Origin: JAFGDI01 sp963667715
GTDB lineage: Bacteria > Planctomycetota > Phycisphaerae > Sedimentisphaerales > SM23-30
NCBI GenBank assembly: GCA_963667715.1
Contig: OY763926.1
Span: 4,340,001-4,404,000, forward strand
Direction: 5' to 3'
Length of the DNA stretch: 64,000 nucleotides
Part shown: positions 15,616 to 25,232 of the stretch, one piece after another
How the letters are laid out: each line of letters starts with the position of its first letter
Position numbering within the stretch: the stretch's first letter is position 1
Notes under the pieces: generated by a model
Database searches by the model: none
The model's input: only the letters and a program-made list of their open reading frames with translations
What the model was told of the DNA's origin: nothing
Made by a program: the position numbers and the translations under genes

Positions 15616-16305
15616 ATGGATAATCAGACATTTCAGTTAGCGGCACTACTTATCATACCGGCGTATTTGTTGGGGGCGATCCCGTTTGGCCTTATCTTCA
15701 GTAAAGTCAAGGGTATAGATATCCGTCAGCATGGCAGTGGTAATATTGGTGCGACTAATGTTACCCGGGTAATGGGTAAGAAATGGGGTTATCCGTGCTT
15801 TGCCCTTGATGTATTGAAGGGTTTGCTGCCGACTTTGTTTGCCGGGAAGATAATTGCGGTAAAAATGGCGGTTGAATCGGCAGAAGCAGCTGGCGAGATG
15901 ATCGCGGGAACGGCAACGAATAGTGGGCAGATAATCTGGCTGTGTGTGGCAACTGCGTGTATCATGGGGCATATGTTCCCGGTATATCTGAAATTTAAGG
16001 GTGGAAAAGGTGTGGCAACGTCGCTGGGAGTGATTTTGGGGATATGGCCGTACTTTACGCTGACGGGTGTAATAGTATTTCTGATGTGGACAGCAATCTG
16101 GTCATGGACCAGAACGGTTTCGATTGCATCGATCGTGGCAGCGGCGGCGTTTCCGATCTATCTGGCGATCTTGACCTGGCGTATGCCTGGTTGGGAATTT
16201 GGTGGGATGAAGCCATTGTTTGTTTTTAGCACGTTATTAGCGATATTGGTGATAGTAAAGCATAAGAGTAATATTGCGAGATTGTTGGCGGGGACGGAGA
16301 AGTAA
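15616..16305 (+). CDS. plsY: Glycerol-3-phosphate acyltransferase PlsY
   Basis: 229 residues, integral membrane, with the PlsY blocks GAIPFGLIFSK, the phosphate-loop-like GSGNIGATNV (about residues 36-45) and GHMFPVYLKFKGGKGVATSLGV. PlsY transfers an acyl group from acyl-phosphate to glycerol-3-phosphate, the first step of membrane phospholipid synthesis. Length and about five membrane segments are normal for the family, though a roughly 20-residue loop after the second segment is longer than usual. It stands alone, upstream of fhs on the same strand with a family A repeat between. Confidence 0.93.
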   Translation: MDNQTFQLAALLIIPAYLLGAIPFGLIFSKVKGIDIRQHGSGNIGATNVTRVMGKKWGYPCFALDVLKGLLPTLFAGKIIAVKMAVESAEAAGEMIAGTATNSGQIIWLCVATACIMGHMFPVYLKFKGGKGVATSLGVILGIWPYFTLTGVIVFLMWTAIWSWTRTVSIASIVAAAAFPIYLAILTWRMPGWEFGGMKPLFVFSTLLAILVIVKHKSNIARLLAGTEK

Positions 16306-16355
16306 AGTACCAGCAGAGTTAATCTTTATTTAGAGATTGATATTATTTGGCAATG

Positions 16356-16445
16356 GTAAGTAATAAGTTGTAAGAAATAAGAAATAAGCTCAGGTGTCCG
16401 CTTAAGGCGGACCCTTTTTTTTATACAGGCTTCGCCTGAGACTAA
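16356..16445 (+). repeat. Dispersed repeat family A, copy 8
   Basis: GTAAGTAATAAG words, AAATAAGCTCAGGT, hairpin GTCCGC/GCGGAC, T-run, then second hairpin CAGGC/GCCTG. The T-run after the first hairpin could let it act as a terminator for plsY. Confidence 0.8.
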
Positions 16446-16536
16446 CATTTTTTTAGTAAGCCATTTGGTGGAAAAGTACGATATAGGTAATATATGGTAA
16501 TTTTTTCATAAGTGTTTCATTTAGATGGAGATACAA

Positions 16537-18315
16537 ATGGCAAAGAATGGTGCAGGATATGATCCTCTGGCAATGACTGACTGGCAGATCGCACAGGCGT
16601 CTGAAGATAATATGAAGACATTTCTTCAGCTGGGTCGCGATATGGGTTTAGAGAGTGACGAGCTGATCCCTTATGGTCATTATATGGGTAAAGTTGATGC
16701 TTCGAGTGTATTGAGCAGGTTGTCAGGAGCACCATTAGGTAAATATATAGATGTTACTGCTATCACCCCTACCCCGCTGGGCGAGGGTAAGACTACTACG
16801 GTTTTGGGGCTGGTACAGGGAATCGGGGCACTAGGTAAAAAGGTATGCGGCACAATTCGTCAGCCAAGCGGCGGGCCAACATTCAATATAAAAGGTTCGG
16901 CGGCCGGTGGCGGTTTGAGCCAGTGTATACCAATGACACCATTTTCACTGGGACTGACGGGTGATATTGACAAGATCAATAATGCACATAACCTGGCAAT
17001 GGTGGCATTGACGGCACGCATGCAGCATGAGCATAATTATGATGATGAGAAGCTCAGCCAGCGAAAGCTGAAACGTCTTAATATTGACCCGAACAAGATC
17101 CAGATACGTTGGGTTATCGATTTCTGTGCTCAGGCGTTGCGAAATATCGTGATCGGTCGTGGCGGTAAGATGGACGGGTTCGAGATGGAGTCTGGCTTCC
17201 AAATATCTGTAGCAAGTGAACTTATGGCTATTTTGGCAGTTTCAAAGAATCTGGCAGACATGAGACAGCGTATAGGTAAGATGGTGGTCGCTTACGATGT
17301 TAACGGTAAGGAAGTAACTACAAGCGATCTGGAAGTGGCGGGTGCGATGAGTGCGTGGCTGATCGAAGCAATCAAGCCGAATCTGGTACAGACGATAGAA
17401 GGTCAGCCGATCTTTGTCCATGCGGGGCCGTTCGCAAATATCGCAATAGGTCAGAGCTCGGTGATAGCTGATCAGGTGGGATTGAGATTATGCGATTATC
17501 TGGTGACAGAGAGCGGGTTCGGTGCGGATATCGGATTTGAGAAATTCTGGAATTTGAAATGTAGATATTCAGGTCTGAAACCAGATGCGGTGGTAATAGT
17601 AGCGACGATACGAGCGTTGAAGATGCACGGAGGCGGGCCGTCGGTGAAGCCAGGTAAGAAACTGGATAGTGCATATACGCAGGAGAATCTGAAACTGGTA
17701 GAAAAAGGGTGTGAGAATCTGGTCGCACATATAAAGACGGTTTTGAAGAGCGGTGTTACGCCGGTGGTATGTATCAATAACTTCCATACAGACAGTAAGG
17801 AAGAGCATAAGCTGGTGAAGAAGATCTCTGAGAAGCATGGAGCGTTGTTTGCGGTGAGCGATCATTGGCTCAAAGGTGGCGAGGGAGCGAGGAAGCTAGC
17901 GGAAACGGTAATCGAGGCGTGTAATACCAAGAGTGAGTTTAAGTATTTGTATAATATAGACATGCCACACCGTGAGCGAGTGGAATTAATAGCGAAGGAG
18001 ATCTATGGTGCGGCGGGCGTAGATTTTAGCGAAAAGGCACTGGAAAAGCTCAATAGCTATGATAAAGATCCAGAGGCATCTAAGCTGGGTACCTGTATGG
18101 TCAAGACTCATCTGAGTTTGAGCCATGACCCAAACTTTAAGGGGCTGCCGTTGGGCTGGTCGCTGCCGGTACATGATGCGATGATCTTCCGAGGAGCGGG
18201 TTTGGTGGTTCCGATAGCGGGCGATATTAAGCTTATGCCGGGGACGGGTTCTGATCCGGCGTTCAGGCGGATAGATATAGATCCCGAAACCGGTCGGGTT
18301 GAGGGGATGTTCTAA
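16537..18315 (+). CDS. fhs: Formate--tetrahydrofolate ligase
   Basis: 592 residues from the ATG at 16537, chosen because GGAG lies six bases upstream; an ATG four codons earlier overlaps that site. The ATP-binding loop TPLGEGKTT, the block TIRQPSGGPTFNIKGSAAGGG and GIGALGKKV are diagnostic. The enzyme makes 10-formyltetrahydrofolate from formate, THF and ATP in the cytoplasm, feeding purine synthesis or the methyl branch of the Wood-Ljungdahl pathway. It is somewhat longer than the common 555-residue bacterial form. No other folate gene is adjacent. Confidence 0.96.
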   Translation: MAKNGAGYDPLAMTDWQIAQASEDNMKTFLQLGRDMGLESDELIPYGHYMGKVDASSVLSRLSGAPLGKYIDVTAITPTPLGEGKTTTVLGLVQGIGALGKKVCGTIRQPSGGPTFNIKGSAAGGGLSQCIPMTPFSLGLTGDIDKINNAHNLAMVALTARMQHEHNYDDEKLSQRKLKRLNIDPNKIQIRWVIDFCAQALRNIVIGRGGKMDGFEMESGFQISVASELMAILAVSKNLADMRQRIGKMVVAYDVNGKEVTTSDLEVAGAMSAWLIEAIKPNLVQTIEGQPIFVHAGPFANIAIGQSSVIADQVGLRLCDYLVTESGFGADIGFEKFWNLKCRYSGLKPDAVVIVATIRALKMHGGGPSVKPGKKLDSAYTQENLKLVEKGCENLVAHIKTVLKSGVTPVVCINNFHTDSKEEHKLVKKISEKHGALFAVSDHWLKGGEGARKLAETVIEACNTKSEFKYLYNIDMPHRERVELIAKEIYGAAGVDFSEKALEKLNSYDKDPEASKLGTCMVKTHLSLSHDPNFKGLPLGWSLPVHDAMIFRGAGLVVPIAGDIKLMPGTGSDPAFRRIDIDPETGRVEGMF

Positions 18316-18363
18316 TTTAGGATTTAGAATTTAGGAATTAGGAATTAGGAATTAGAATTTAGG
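18316..18363 (+). repeat. Dispersed repeat family B, copy 1
   Basis: Iterated TTAGGATTTAG, AATTTAGG and AATTAGG words, also found at 26105, 27263, 41399, 45367, 56123 and 60944, nearly always right after a stop codon. Confidence 0.7.
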
Positions 18364-18639
18364 GGTTGGGTGTAAAAGATTGTAAAGGTGCGAAGGGAAG
18401 GGGCATCTGGAAGGAAGAGTGTATAAACAAGCTGATTTTGGGTGCTACGGTTGGAAAAAGAGTGTTTTTTAGGGTAAATATACGTTTTTTTAGAAAAAAA
18501 GTGGTAAAAACATTTCACAGCCTTTTCTTATAGCTAACAAAAAGCCTAAAGTATTTTATTTGATAATGCCGAAAAAAAGCAGATAGTGATGTCGCATTTG
18601 TATCTATATTTATCTTATTTTAGGAAAGGATCCTTTAAA
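18316..18639. other. Spacer with family B repeat and probable porin promoter region
   Basis: Begins with a family B string of TTAGGATTTAGAATTTAGG-type words (18316-18363) directly after the fhs stop. The rest is AT-rich with poly-A runs and should contain the porin promoter; I see no box clear enough to mark. Confidence 0.55.
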
Positions 18640-19893
18640 ATGCTGAAAAAAATTACAGCACTGTTACTTCTGTTAGCTATTTCAGGTTCGGCAATCGCGC
18701 AGAGCCAGGAAGACAGAATAGCTGCTCTTGAGAAAAAGGTAAAAGAGCTCGAAACCAGTAAGATCACAGGCAAGACCAAAGGTGGAATAGACCTAAGCAT
18801 ATATGGTTTTGTTCGCTTGGACGCTATGTGGACTGACAGCAGTGTTACCTCTACAACAGGTAACGGTATATTTATGTACTCCAATCCTGAATCGTCAATG
18901 TCAGGAGATAATCAACTTGGGATAACAGCGAGAAATACCAGATTTGGTCTGGACCTGGTTGGCCCGTCGAATGATACATTAAAATCATCAGCTAAGATCG
19001 AGCTGGACTTCAGCGGTCGTAATGACACAGAACAAAATAATCACCCAAGAATACGTCACGGCTATATCAAGCTGGATATGCCAGAGAGTAAGTTCAGTGT
19101 TCTTGCTGGTCAGACCTGGGATGTAGTAGCACCGGTAATACCACCGACAATCGATTGCAGTATTTTGTGGTGGCAGGGAAATATTGGTATGAGAAGATCA
19201 CAGCTTCGCTTGAGCCAGGGTCTTGACCTAAGCAGTGATAGCAGTATGCTGGTAGAAGGAGCTCTGACACGTACGATCGGTAAGGAAAATAACTTTAACA
19301 ATCTGGAAAGCGGCAGTGACGCTGGCGTGCCAACAGTACAGGGTCGTGTAAGTGTAACAACTCCAGTCTTTAACGATCTGAAATCAACCTTTGGTGTATC
19401 CGGTCATTATGGCAAAGAAGAATATGATATCACAGCCGGCTCAACAGCGAATATGGACTTCCATACATGGTCAATGGCATTTGATATGACAGTACCTCTG
19501 ACCAAGAGCACCAAGGTATTAGGTGAAATCTATCAGGGTTCAAACTGTGGCACATATGCCGGAGCGGTCAACCAGACAGTAACACTGAATAAGACAGTAG
19601 ACACATTACTTGGCGGCGAAGAGATCGATTCTATGGGAGGCTGGGTAGCATTGGCTCATACATTAAGCTCAGACTTGTCAGTAGCAACCGGTTTTGGTCT
19701 TGACACTGCAGACCCACAGGACTTGGTAGCTGGTAATCGCCAGAGTAATCAGACAGCATATGCAAATATTATTTACAAGCCATTACCAAATACAATGACT
19801 GGTTTTGAGCTGGCATACAATAAGACTGAATACATGGATAATGATTCAGGCGAGACAGTAAGAGCGTCAATGTTTATGCAGTTTAATTTCTAA
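18640..19893 (+). CDS. DcaP-like trimeric porin, outer membrane
   Basis: 417 residues from the ATG at 18640, which follows an AAAGGA ribosome site. A signal peptide (MLKKITALLLLLAISGSAIA) is followed by a short coiled coil (EDRIAALEKKVKELE) and a beta-rich barrel starting GGIDLSIYGFVRLDAMW and ending FMQFNF with a terminal phenylalanine, the outer-membrane barrel insertion signal. The coiled coil plus barrel resembles the DcaP porin family. It would let small anionic or hydrophilic solutes cross the outer membrane. Codon use is regular and a strong terminator follows, consistent with high expression. Confidence 0.85.
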   Translation: MLKKITALLLLLAISGSAIAQSQEDRIAALEKKVKELETSKITGKTKGGIDLSIYGFVRLDAMWTDSSVTSTTGNGIFMYSNPESSMSGDNQLGITARNTRFGLDLVGPSNDTLKSSAKIELDFSGRNDTEQNNHPRIRHGYIKLDMPESKFSVLAGQTWDVVAPVIPPTIDCSILWWQGNIGMRRSQLRLSQGLDLSSDSSMLVEGALTRTIGKENNFNNLESGSDAGVPTVQGRVSVTTPVFNDLKSTFGVSGHYGKEEYDITAGSTANMDFHTWSMAFDMTVPLTKSTKVLGEIYQGSNCGTYAGAVNQTVTLNKTVDTLLGGEEIDSMGGWVALAHTLSSDLSVATGFGLDTADPQDLVAGNRQSNQTAYANIIYKPLPNTMTGFELAYNKTEYMDNDSGETVRASMFMQFNF

Positions 19894-19913
19894 TAGCTGC
19901 AAACGAGAAATAG

Positions 19914-19954
19914 AAAAAGGCTGCATGAGAGTTTAGTTCATGCAGCCTTTTTTG
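19914..19954. terminator. Strong intrinsic terminator after the porin gene
   Basis: A 15-bp stem with arms AAAAAGGCTGCATGA and TCATGCAGCCTTTTT, nine-base loop and T-run. The A-run on the left arm makes it work in both directions, so it may also end the convergent che operon. Confidence 0.93.
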
Positions 19955-19977
19955 TTTATCAGATTTATCAATGAGAG

Positions 19978-20451
19978 CTAGACAGCAGCGGGCGAAGCAG
20001 TTTTTTGGAGACATACATCTACGATCATACGTCCGGCACTGGTTTCACAGGGGATAGAGATAATAGGTTTGTTAGAAGGATATACCGTAGAGTGTTTTCC
20101 AATAACAATGCTCGGCACCGAGATGCTGACATCACCGCCGGGGAAATCCTTTTTAGCATTACCAGAGATCATATTTGCCACTTCACCAATAGCATCGGTA
20201 CAATCAGCATTCACCTCGGTGATCTCTTCAAAAAGCAGAGCAGAAGCGAGCTGCAGGGCAACCGACTTGGAAAGATTTATAACAACACAGCCGGTAACAT
20301 CACCAGAGAGGCCAATAATTCCGCTGACGTCATATAAAGGAGTAGTATCCTCTTTAAGTTTCGGTTTGCCAATATTAAAAGGCACGTGAATCATCGTGTC
20401 GAATACATTTTTAATTGACGACAAAAACGGATTTATATATCTAACATCCAT
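19978..20451 (-). CDS. cheX: CheX-like chemotaxis protein
   Basis: 157 residues of the CheC/CheX/FliY class: DVSGIIGLSGDVTGCVVINLS, then the catalytic-type helix EVNADCTDAIGEVANMISGNAKKDF with the Glu and Asn used by CheX and CheC to dephosphorylate CheY-P. It is the last gene of the cheA-cheR-cheY-cheX series on the minus strand, 58 bases behind cheY. It is expected to reset the signal carried by the adjacent response regulator in the cytoplasm. Identity to family level is good; phosphatase activity is inferred. Confidence 0.85.
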   Translation of the reverse strand: MDVRYINPFLSSIKNVFDTMIHVPFNIGKPKLKEDTTPLYDVSGIIGLSGDVTGCVVINLSKSVALQLASALLFEEITEVNADCTDAIGEVANMISGNAKKDFPGGDVSISVPSIVIGKHSTVYPSNKPIISIPCETSAGRMIVDVCLQKTASPAAV

Positions 20452-20509
20452 GGTTAAACCCCAATCTCATTGACTAATATAGTATAACAATAATCGTTTA
20501 TTTTAACAT

Positions 20510-20893
20510 TTAACAAGCAGCCCCAAATACATCTTCGAGCACATTTCTAATAGATTCGGGCGTGAACGGTTTGTGAACATATCCCCTAACGCCCTTTTCT
20601 TTTAAGAGTTTAATTCTTGCTGCACTGGCCTCAGTCGAGACAACAATAATAGGGATGGAAGCATTTTTTTCGTCGGCGAAAATATTATCCATCATTTCGA
20701 GGCCGTTCATTTGCGGCATATTCAAATCGGCGAGGATAAGATTTACATCATTATCAGCAAGCAGAGCCAATGCTTCACTTCCATTTGCAGCTTCGTAGAA
20801 ATCTTCTACATCGACCCCTGTCATCTGGATAGTTTTTTTCAAAACCGCCCTGGTAACAGATGAATCATCAACAATTAGTATTTTATAGCCCAT
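20510..20893 (-). CDS. CheY-like single-domain response regulator
   Basis: 127 residues, a lone receiver domain: DDSSVTRAVLKK acidic pair at the N-terminus, phospho-acceptor Asp in LILADLNMPQMNG, conserved Thr/Ser in VVSTEAS and Lys in VHKPFTPE. The ATG at 20893 is used because GAGG lies seven to eight bases upstream; an in-frame GTG three codons before would clip that site. It lies between cheR and cheX and should be phosphorylated by the adjacent CheA. With no output domain it must act by protein contact, for instance on a motor or on other cell machinery. Confidence 0.92.
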   Translation of the reverse strand: MGYKILIVDDSSVTRAVLKKTIQMTGVDVEDFYEAANGSEALALLADNDVNLILADLNMPQMNGLEMMDNIFADEKNASIPIIVVSTEASAARIKLLKEKGVRGYVHKPFTPESIRNVLEDVFGAAC

Positions 20894-20911
20894 CAAACAC
20901 ACCTCGAGAAA

Positions 20912-21763
20912 TTATGGCTTTGCATAAGTTGCCGGCTGAAGGTATCTGTACTGATGCTTAATACCAGTAAGAGATTCAGAATGGCCAATGCAAAGCAGCC
21001 CCTCCGTTCTTAAACAATCATGGTATCTGCCGACGAGTTTTTCCTGGGTCGGCTTATCGAAATAAATCATTACATTTCGACAGAAGATAACATCGAAGGT
21101 CCCCTTAAACGGCCACGGTTCCATTAAGTTGAGATACCGGAAAGCGATCATTTTTCTGAGATCGTCTTTGACCCGGTACATATTGACACCTTTAACCACT
21201 TCCTTATTAAAATATGAGTTCATAAGTCTAGTATCAATTTGTCTGACCTTATCAGCCTCATAAAGCCCAGAGCTGGCTTTTTCAAGCACTCTGGTAGAGA
21301 CATCACTGGCGAGGATCTTTACTTCCCAGCCGGAAGTACCTTTGAAGGCTTCCTTCAGGGTCATTGCCATAGTATAAGGTTCTTCACCAGTAGAGCAGCC
21401 AGCAGACCAGATACGAAAGCGTTTGGGGCCACCATGTTTTTCCTGTTTAGCAATCATAGCAGGTATAAATTGATCTTTAAGCAGATCAAAGTGTACCTTT
21501 TCCCTGAAGAAGCTGGTAAGGTTAGTACTAATAGAATCAACAAGATTATAGAATTCTCTCATATCATTCATAGAGAGTACATAATCAAGATACTCGCTAA
21601 CCGAATCAACTTTTCGCTCCCGCATTCGCTTGGCGAGTCGGGCCCTCACAAGAGTCTTTTTACCCTCATGCAGATTTATACCACAATGATTGTATATTAC
21701 ACTACTGACGCGTTTGAAATCTGCGTCTGAAATATCAACCTGTTCCAATAAGGCATTTACCAT
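20912..21763 (-). CDS. cheR: Chemotaxis protein methyltransferase CheR
   Basis: 283 residues with the N-terminal helical CheR domain (FKRVSSVIYNHCGINL, then the KRMRERKVDSVSEYLDYV region) and the SAM-binding domain (FRIWSAGCSTGEEPYTMAM, FDVIFCRNVMIYFDK). CheR methylates glutamates of chemoreceptors to adapt the pathway. No methyl-accepting receptor or CheB is encoded nearby, so partners must be elsewhere. A GGGTGG ribosome site precedes the ATG, and the gene follows cheA by 11 bases. Confidence 0.95.
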   Translation of the reverse strand: MVNALLEQVDISDADFKRVSSVIYNHCGINLHEGKKTLVRARLAKRMRERKVDSVSEYLDYVLSMNDMREFYNLVDSISTNLTSFFREKVHFDLLKDQFIPAMIAKQEKHGGPKRFRIWSAGCSTGEEPYTMAMTLKEAFKGTSGWEVKILASDVSTRVLEKASSGLYEADKVRQIDTRLMNSYFNKEVVKGVNMYRVKDDLRKMIAFRYLNLMEPWPFKGTFDVIFCRNVMIYFDKPTQEKLVGRYHDCLRTEGLLCIGHSESLTGIKHQYRYLQPATYAKP

Positions 21764-21774
21764 ATTACCACCCT

Positions 21775-24744
21775 TTACTGACCATGAGCCAGAGAAAGTA
21801 AGCCTGGCACGTCCAGAATCAGACTCACATTACCATCACCCATAATGGCACCACCTGAAACCCCCTGTATACTACCGAGGTAATCTCCCAGACTTTTGAT
21901 CACTACCTGCTGCTGCCCTAAAAGGTCATCGACCTGTATACAACAACGCTGTACCCCGTCGGTAACAATAACAACAAGTGATTCACATGGATCTGTAATT
22001 TCAGGTTTAATATTAAACATATTATATAGTTTGATAAGCGGGATAAGCTCCCCTCTTACCATCATCATCTCACCTCTGCCGCCCTGCACAGTAGATATCT
22101 GTTTAGGTACAGGTCTAAGATTTTGTTCAATGGAAGCGGTAGGGATAATGTACCTTTCCGAGCCAACAGTAACCAACTGTCCTTCGATAACAGCTAGGGT
22201 AAGCGGCAACTGGATAGAGAAGGTAGTTCCCTTACCAAGAGTAGAGTCGATCTCGATCCTGCCTCTAAGCGATTCAATATTTTTACGTACAACGTCCATA
22301 CCGACACCACGACCAGATATATCGGTCACTTTATCGGCAGTAGAGAGACCAGCATGAAAGATCAGACGATATACTTCCTGATCAGACATTTCGGCATCTT
22401 CACGAACGACATTATGTTCGATAGCTTTTTTGAGGATCTTATCACGGTCAAGACCTTTGCCATCATCTTTAATTTCGATAACGATGTTACCGCCCTTATG
22501 ATAGGCACTGAGAATGACTTTACCATTTGGCGACTTGCCGGCTTTTACCCTGTCGTCAGGTGATTCTACACCATGGTCAATAGAATTTCTGACCATGTGC
22601 ACGAGCGGATCGGCGATTTCCTCTACAACATTTCTGTCGAGTTCAGTTTCAGCACCAAACATTTCAAATTCGATCTGTTTGCCAGATTTACGGGATAGGT
22701 CCCGAACGAGTCGAGCCATTTTCTGGAATACACCCTGTACCGGCACCATACGAGTAGACATACTAAGCTCTTGCAGGTCTCTGGTGATCTTTTCGAGATG
22801 TCTGGCATTTCGTTCGAGTCTCTGATTACTCTTGCGATGATCAGCCAGATCCTGACTGACCATAGCTTGAGCAATAACAAGCTCGCCAACCATATTTATC
22901 AGCGCATCGAGCCTTTCGGTCGTTACTTTTACGGTACTTTCAGAGGCTGCCTTTTTATTGGAAGCCGCCTGGCGAGAAGCCTGCTGCTTAGCAGCCTGCA
23001 TTTGAGTTTTTTGTTCGCGAATTACGATTTCAAGCTGCTCACGAGTAACCATTTTTTTCTCAAGGAGCAGTTCACCAATCTTTTTATTTGGATTATTCTT
23101 TTGCAGTTCGAGAATATCATTAACGGCAAACTGTTTAACAAATCCTTTTTCGACGAGGATTTCACCGAGTTTTTTAGCGGCGATCTTACCTTGATTGATA
23201 AGAGTTTCGCGATGTTTCTGTTCGCTAACAGCCTGTTCCACTTTTTTATCAGTGGTCTTTTCTTTCTTTACAAGGATCTCACCGATCTTTTTCTTTTCGG
23301 CGGGAGGGTCATCGCGTTGTTCTTTAAGAGCCTGATTAAGGTCAGTTCTTTTAACCTCTCCCTTTTCACGGAGTATTTCACCGACCTTTGGCACAAACTC
23401 CTGACCATCGATACACATTTGTATTCTGATAATCAGATTACCAAGACCATCGACAGGATTGACCGGTTCATTATTGGCAACGGCATCGCTTAGACTGGAG
23501 AGCATTCTTTTCATAAGGTCGATAGCTTCAAATACTACATCAACCTTATTATTTTCAAGAATAGTCTGTCCTTTACGCCCCATATCAAGTAGAGTTTCAC
23601 TTACATGAGCGAGTGAACCAATATGCTTAAGGTCGAGGAATCCGGCAACACCTTTAATAGTATGGAAAGCACGGAAGATAGAATTGATCGCTTCCTGATC
23701 TTCTGGGTTTTCTTCGACGACGAGCATATCAGTTTCAGCATTTTCAAGATGCTCACTTGACTCGTTGACAAAATCAATGACCAGAGGCACATCGGTTTCT
23801 GCAATAGTCAGAGAATCGAACTCTGGTTCTTTGTATTCTTTTTGCGGAGCAGCGGGAGCAGGTTCAGGAGCTGCGGCTGGCTGTTGAGCAGCAGGTTCAG
23901 GATCGGCAGCTTGTTCGGGCTGCTCTGAAGTAATAAGCTGTTCAAGATCATTTATAGCATCAATCCCCATCTGTTCTTCGAGGTTAACGTTGTTGCTATC
24001 TTCATCTTCTTCACCACGCAGGACGGCAGCGAACTTTCTGAGCTGATCGCAGGCTTCGAGTAGTTTCTGGCCGGGGAAGTCGGCGACACCGCCCTCTAGA
24101 AGGTTTTCAGTTTCATGGCAAATCTCAGACATTTGATGCAAGCCCATAAGCGAGCATTCACCTTTGAGATTATGCAGTTTACCTTTTATGACATTACACT
24201 TCTCATCATTATGGTTTTGTTCACAATCGAGAATTGAGGATTCGAGATTATCAAGATTTATTGAGAGAGCAGAGACAAATTCGATAAAGATATCTTCATC
24301 AACATTTTCAGGCAGTTCGATAGTTATTTTGTTTATGACAGGAGCAGGTTGCTGCTCTGGCTCAGTTGCAGGTGTATTAGCAGTATTCATATCAGGTGCA
24401 GCTGCCGGCTGATTACCGAGCGAGTCGATAATGTCTTTGACGTCTCCACCTTTTTCAATGACATCAAGCATATCCTGAAGATTTTTAACAGTCTGACTGA
24501 CGGTATTGATAGCGGCGGAGGCATCTTCAACATCCTGAAGTACAATATCCTGTACCAGGTTGGCAGCATCCTGAGAAGTGGTAGTGATGATCTCCTGTTC
24601 ACTATCGATTAGATCAAGCTCTTCGACAGCTTTAGACAGTTCCTCAAAATTGGTATGCAATTCTGCCAAAATTGCAAGATCGTCAGGCTCCACAGTTAAA
24701 AGCTTAACCGCTGACTCTTCGAGAAGTTTTAACAATCTCTCCAT
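21775..24744 (-). CDS. cheA: Chemotaxis-type histidine kinase CheA with two HPt domains and four GspE-N-like repeats
   Basis: About 989 residues from the ATG at 24744; the frame stays open to 24822. Two HPt domains carry HxxKG (HNLKGE at about residue 191, HTIKGV at about 361). They are separated by Pro/Ala-rich linkers. Four copies of a motif like LGEILVEKG plus helices follow (about 455-580), resembling the N-terminal repeats of type II/IV secretion ATPases. Then come the dimerisation helices, the ATPase domain (MVRNSIDHGVES, GRGVGMDVVRKN) and a CheW-like C-terminus. It would phosphorylate the CheY protein encoded downstream. The repeat block is not part of standard CheA and may link the kinase to a pilus or secretion machine, which is inference. 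Confidence 0.93.
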   Translation of the reverse strand: MERLLKLLEESAVKLLTVEPDDLAILAELHTNFEELSKAVEELDLIDSEQEIITTTSQDAANLVQDIVLQDVEDASAAINTVSQTVKNLQDMLDVIEKGGDVKDIIDSLGNQPAAAPDMNTANTPATEPEQQPAPVINKITIELPENVDEDIFIEFVSALSINLDNLESSILDCEQNHNDEKCNVIKGKLHNLKGECSLMGLHQMSEICHETENLLEGGVADFPGQKLLEACDQLRKFAAVLRGEEDEDSNNVNLEEQMGIDAINDLEQLITSEQPEQAADPEPAAQQPAAAPEPAPAAPQKEYKEPEFDSLTIAETDVPLVIDFVNESSEHLENAETDMLVVEENPEDQEAINSIFRAFHTIKGVAGFLDLKHIGSLAHVSETLLDMGRKGQTILENNKVDVVFEAIDLMKRMLSSLSDAVANNEPVNPVDGLGNLIIRIQMCIDGQEFVPKVGEILREKGEVKRTDLNQALKEQRDDPPAEKKKIGEILVKKEKTTDKKVEQAVSEQKHRETLINQGKIAAKKLGEILVEKGFVKQFAVNDILELQKNNPNKKIGELLLEKKMVTREQLEIVIREQKTQMQAAKQQASRQAASNKKAASESTVKVTTERLDALINMVGELVIAQAMVSQDLADHRKSNQRLERNARHLEKITRDLQELSMSTRMVPVQGVFQKMARLVRDLSRKSGKQIEFEMFGAETELDRNVVEEIADPLVHMVRNSIDHGVESPDDRVKAGKSPNGKVILSAYHKGGNIVIEIKDDGKGLDRDKILKKAIEHNVVREDAEMSDQEVYRLIFHAGLSTADKVTDISGRGVGMDVVRKNIESLRGRIEIDSTLGKGTTFSIQLPLTLAVIEGQLVTVGSERYIIPTASIEQNLRPVPKQISTVQGGRGEMMMVRGELIPLIKLYNMFNIKPEITDPCESLVVIVTDGVQRCCIQVDDLLGQQQVVIKSLGDYLGSIQGVSGGAIMGDGNVSLILDVPGLLSLAHGQ

Positions 24745-25232
24745 GTCTTTTATACTCTCATTGCTAGCTAGTTCATATATTACGCATCTTAATGCACTTA
24801 TTCCCTTACACCAGGGTGTCACAGATTACATCGGAACTAAAATTGACACTCTTTAGCACAAAGAGAAAATTAGAAGAGCTCTTGTAGAAAAAGCAGGGAA
24901 AAGGCGTATTTACCATGAGTTAAATTTTTTTTAATGAAACAATTTGGTCAAAACAATAAGTTATAGGCCCCAAGGTCAGTTGGTGGAGAAAATCGGTATA
25001 AAATACGGCGATGAGAGTTTAATTGTTTATGTAATAACTGTTAAGGGAGTGGCAGTAGTGATAACAGCCGAATTGCCATAAGTGATAAAGTCAGTTAGTA
25101 ACCAGAATTAATAATTATAACTAAGAACCGGCATTTACTTGACATAAACAGGTGATACAATAATAATGAAATGGTTAGATTAAAAAGCAAAGAGAAAAAA
25201 TGTGGCAACCGAGCAATGAAACAGGAATGAGC
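24745..25232. other. Divergent spacer between cheA and a lipoprotein gene
   Basis: AT-rich, no gene seen. The right part holds a plausible sigma-70 promoter at 25139-25167. Only its leftmost 78 bases could be coding, if cheA starts at 24822. Confidence 0.55.
25139..25167 (+). promoter_or_regulatory. Probable sigma-70 promoter
   Basis: TTGACA (25139-25144), 17 bases, AATAAT (25162-25167), about 65 bases ahead of the lipoprotein ATG. Confidence 0.55.

Noticed and set aside
22771..23493. A 240-codon open frame on the plus strand opposite cheA
   Set aside because: It lies fully inside the well-supported cheA gene, has a repetitive Phe/Leu-rich translation mirroring the Lys/Glu-rich repeats on the other strand, and has no ribosome site.
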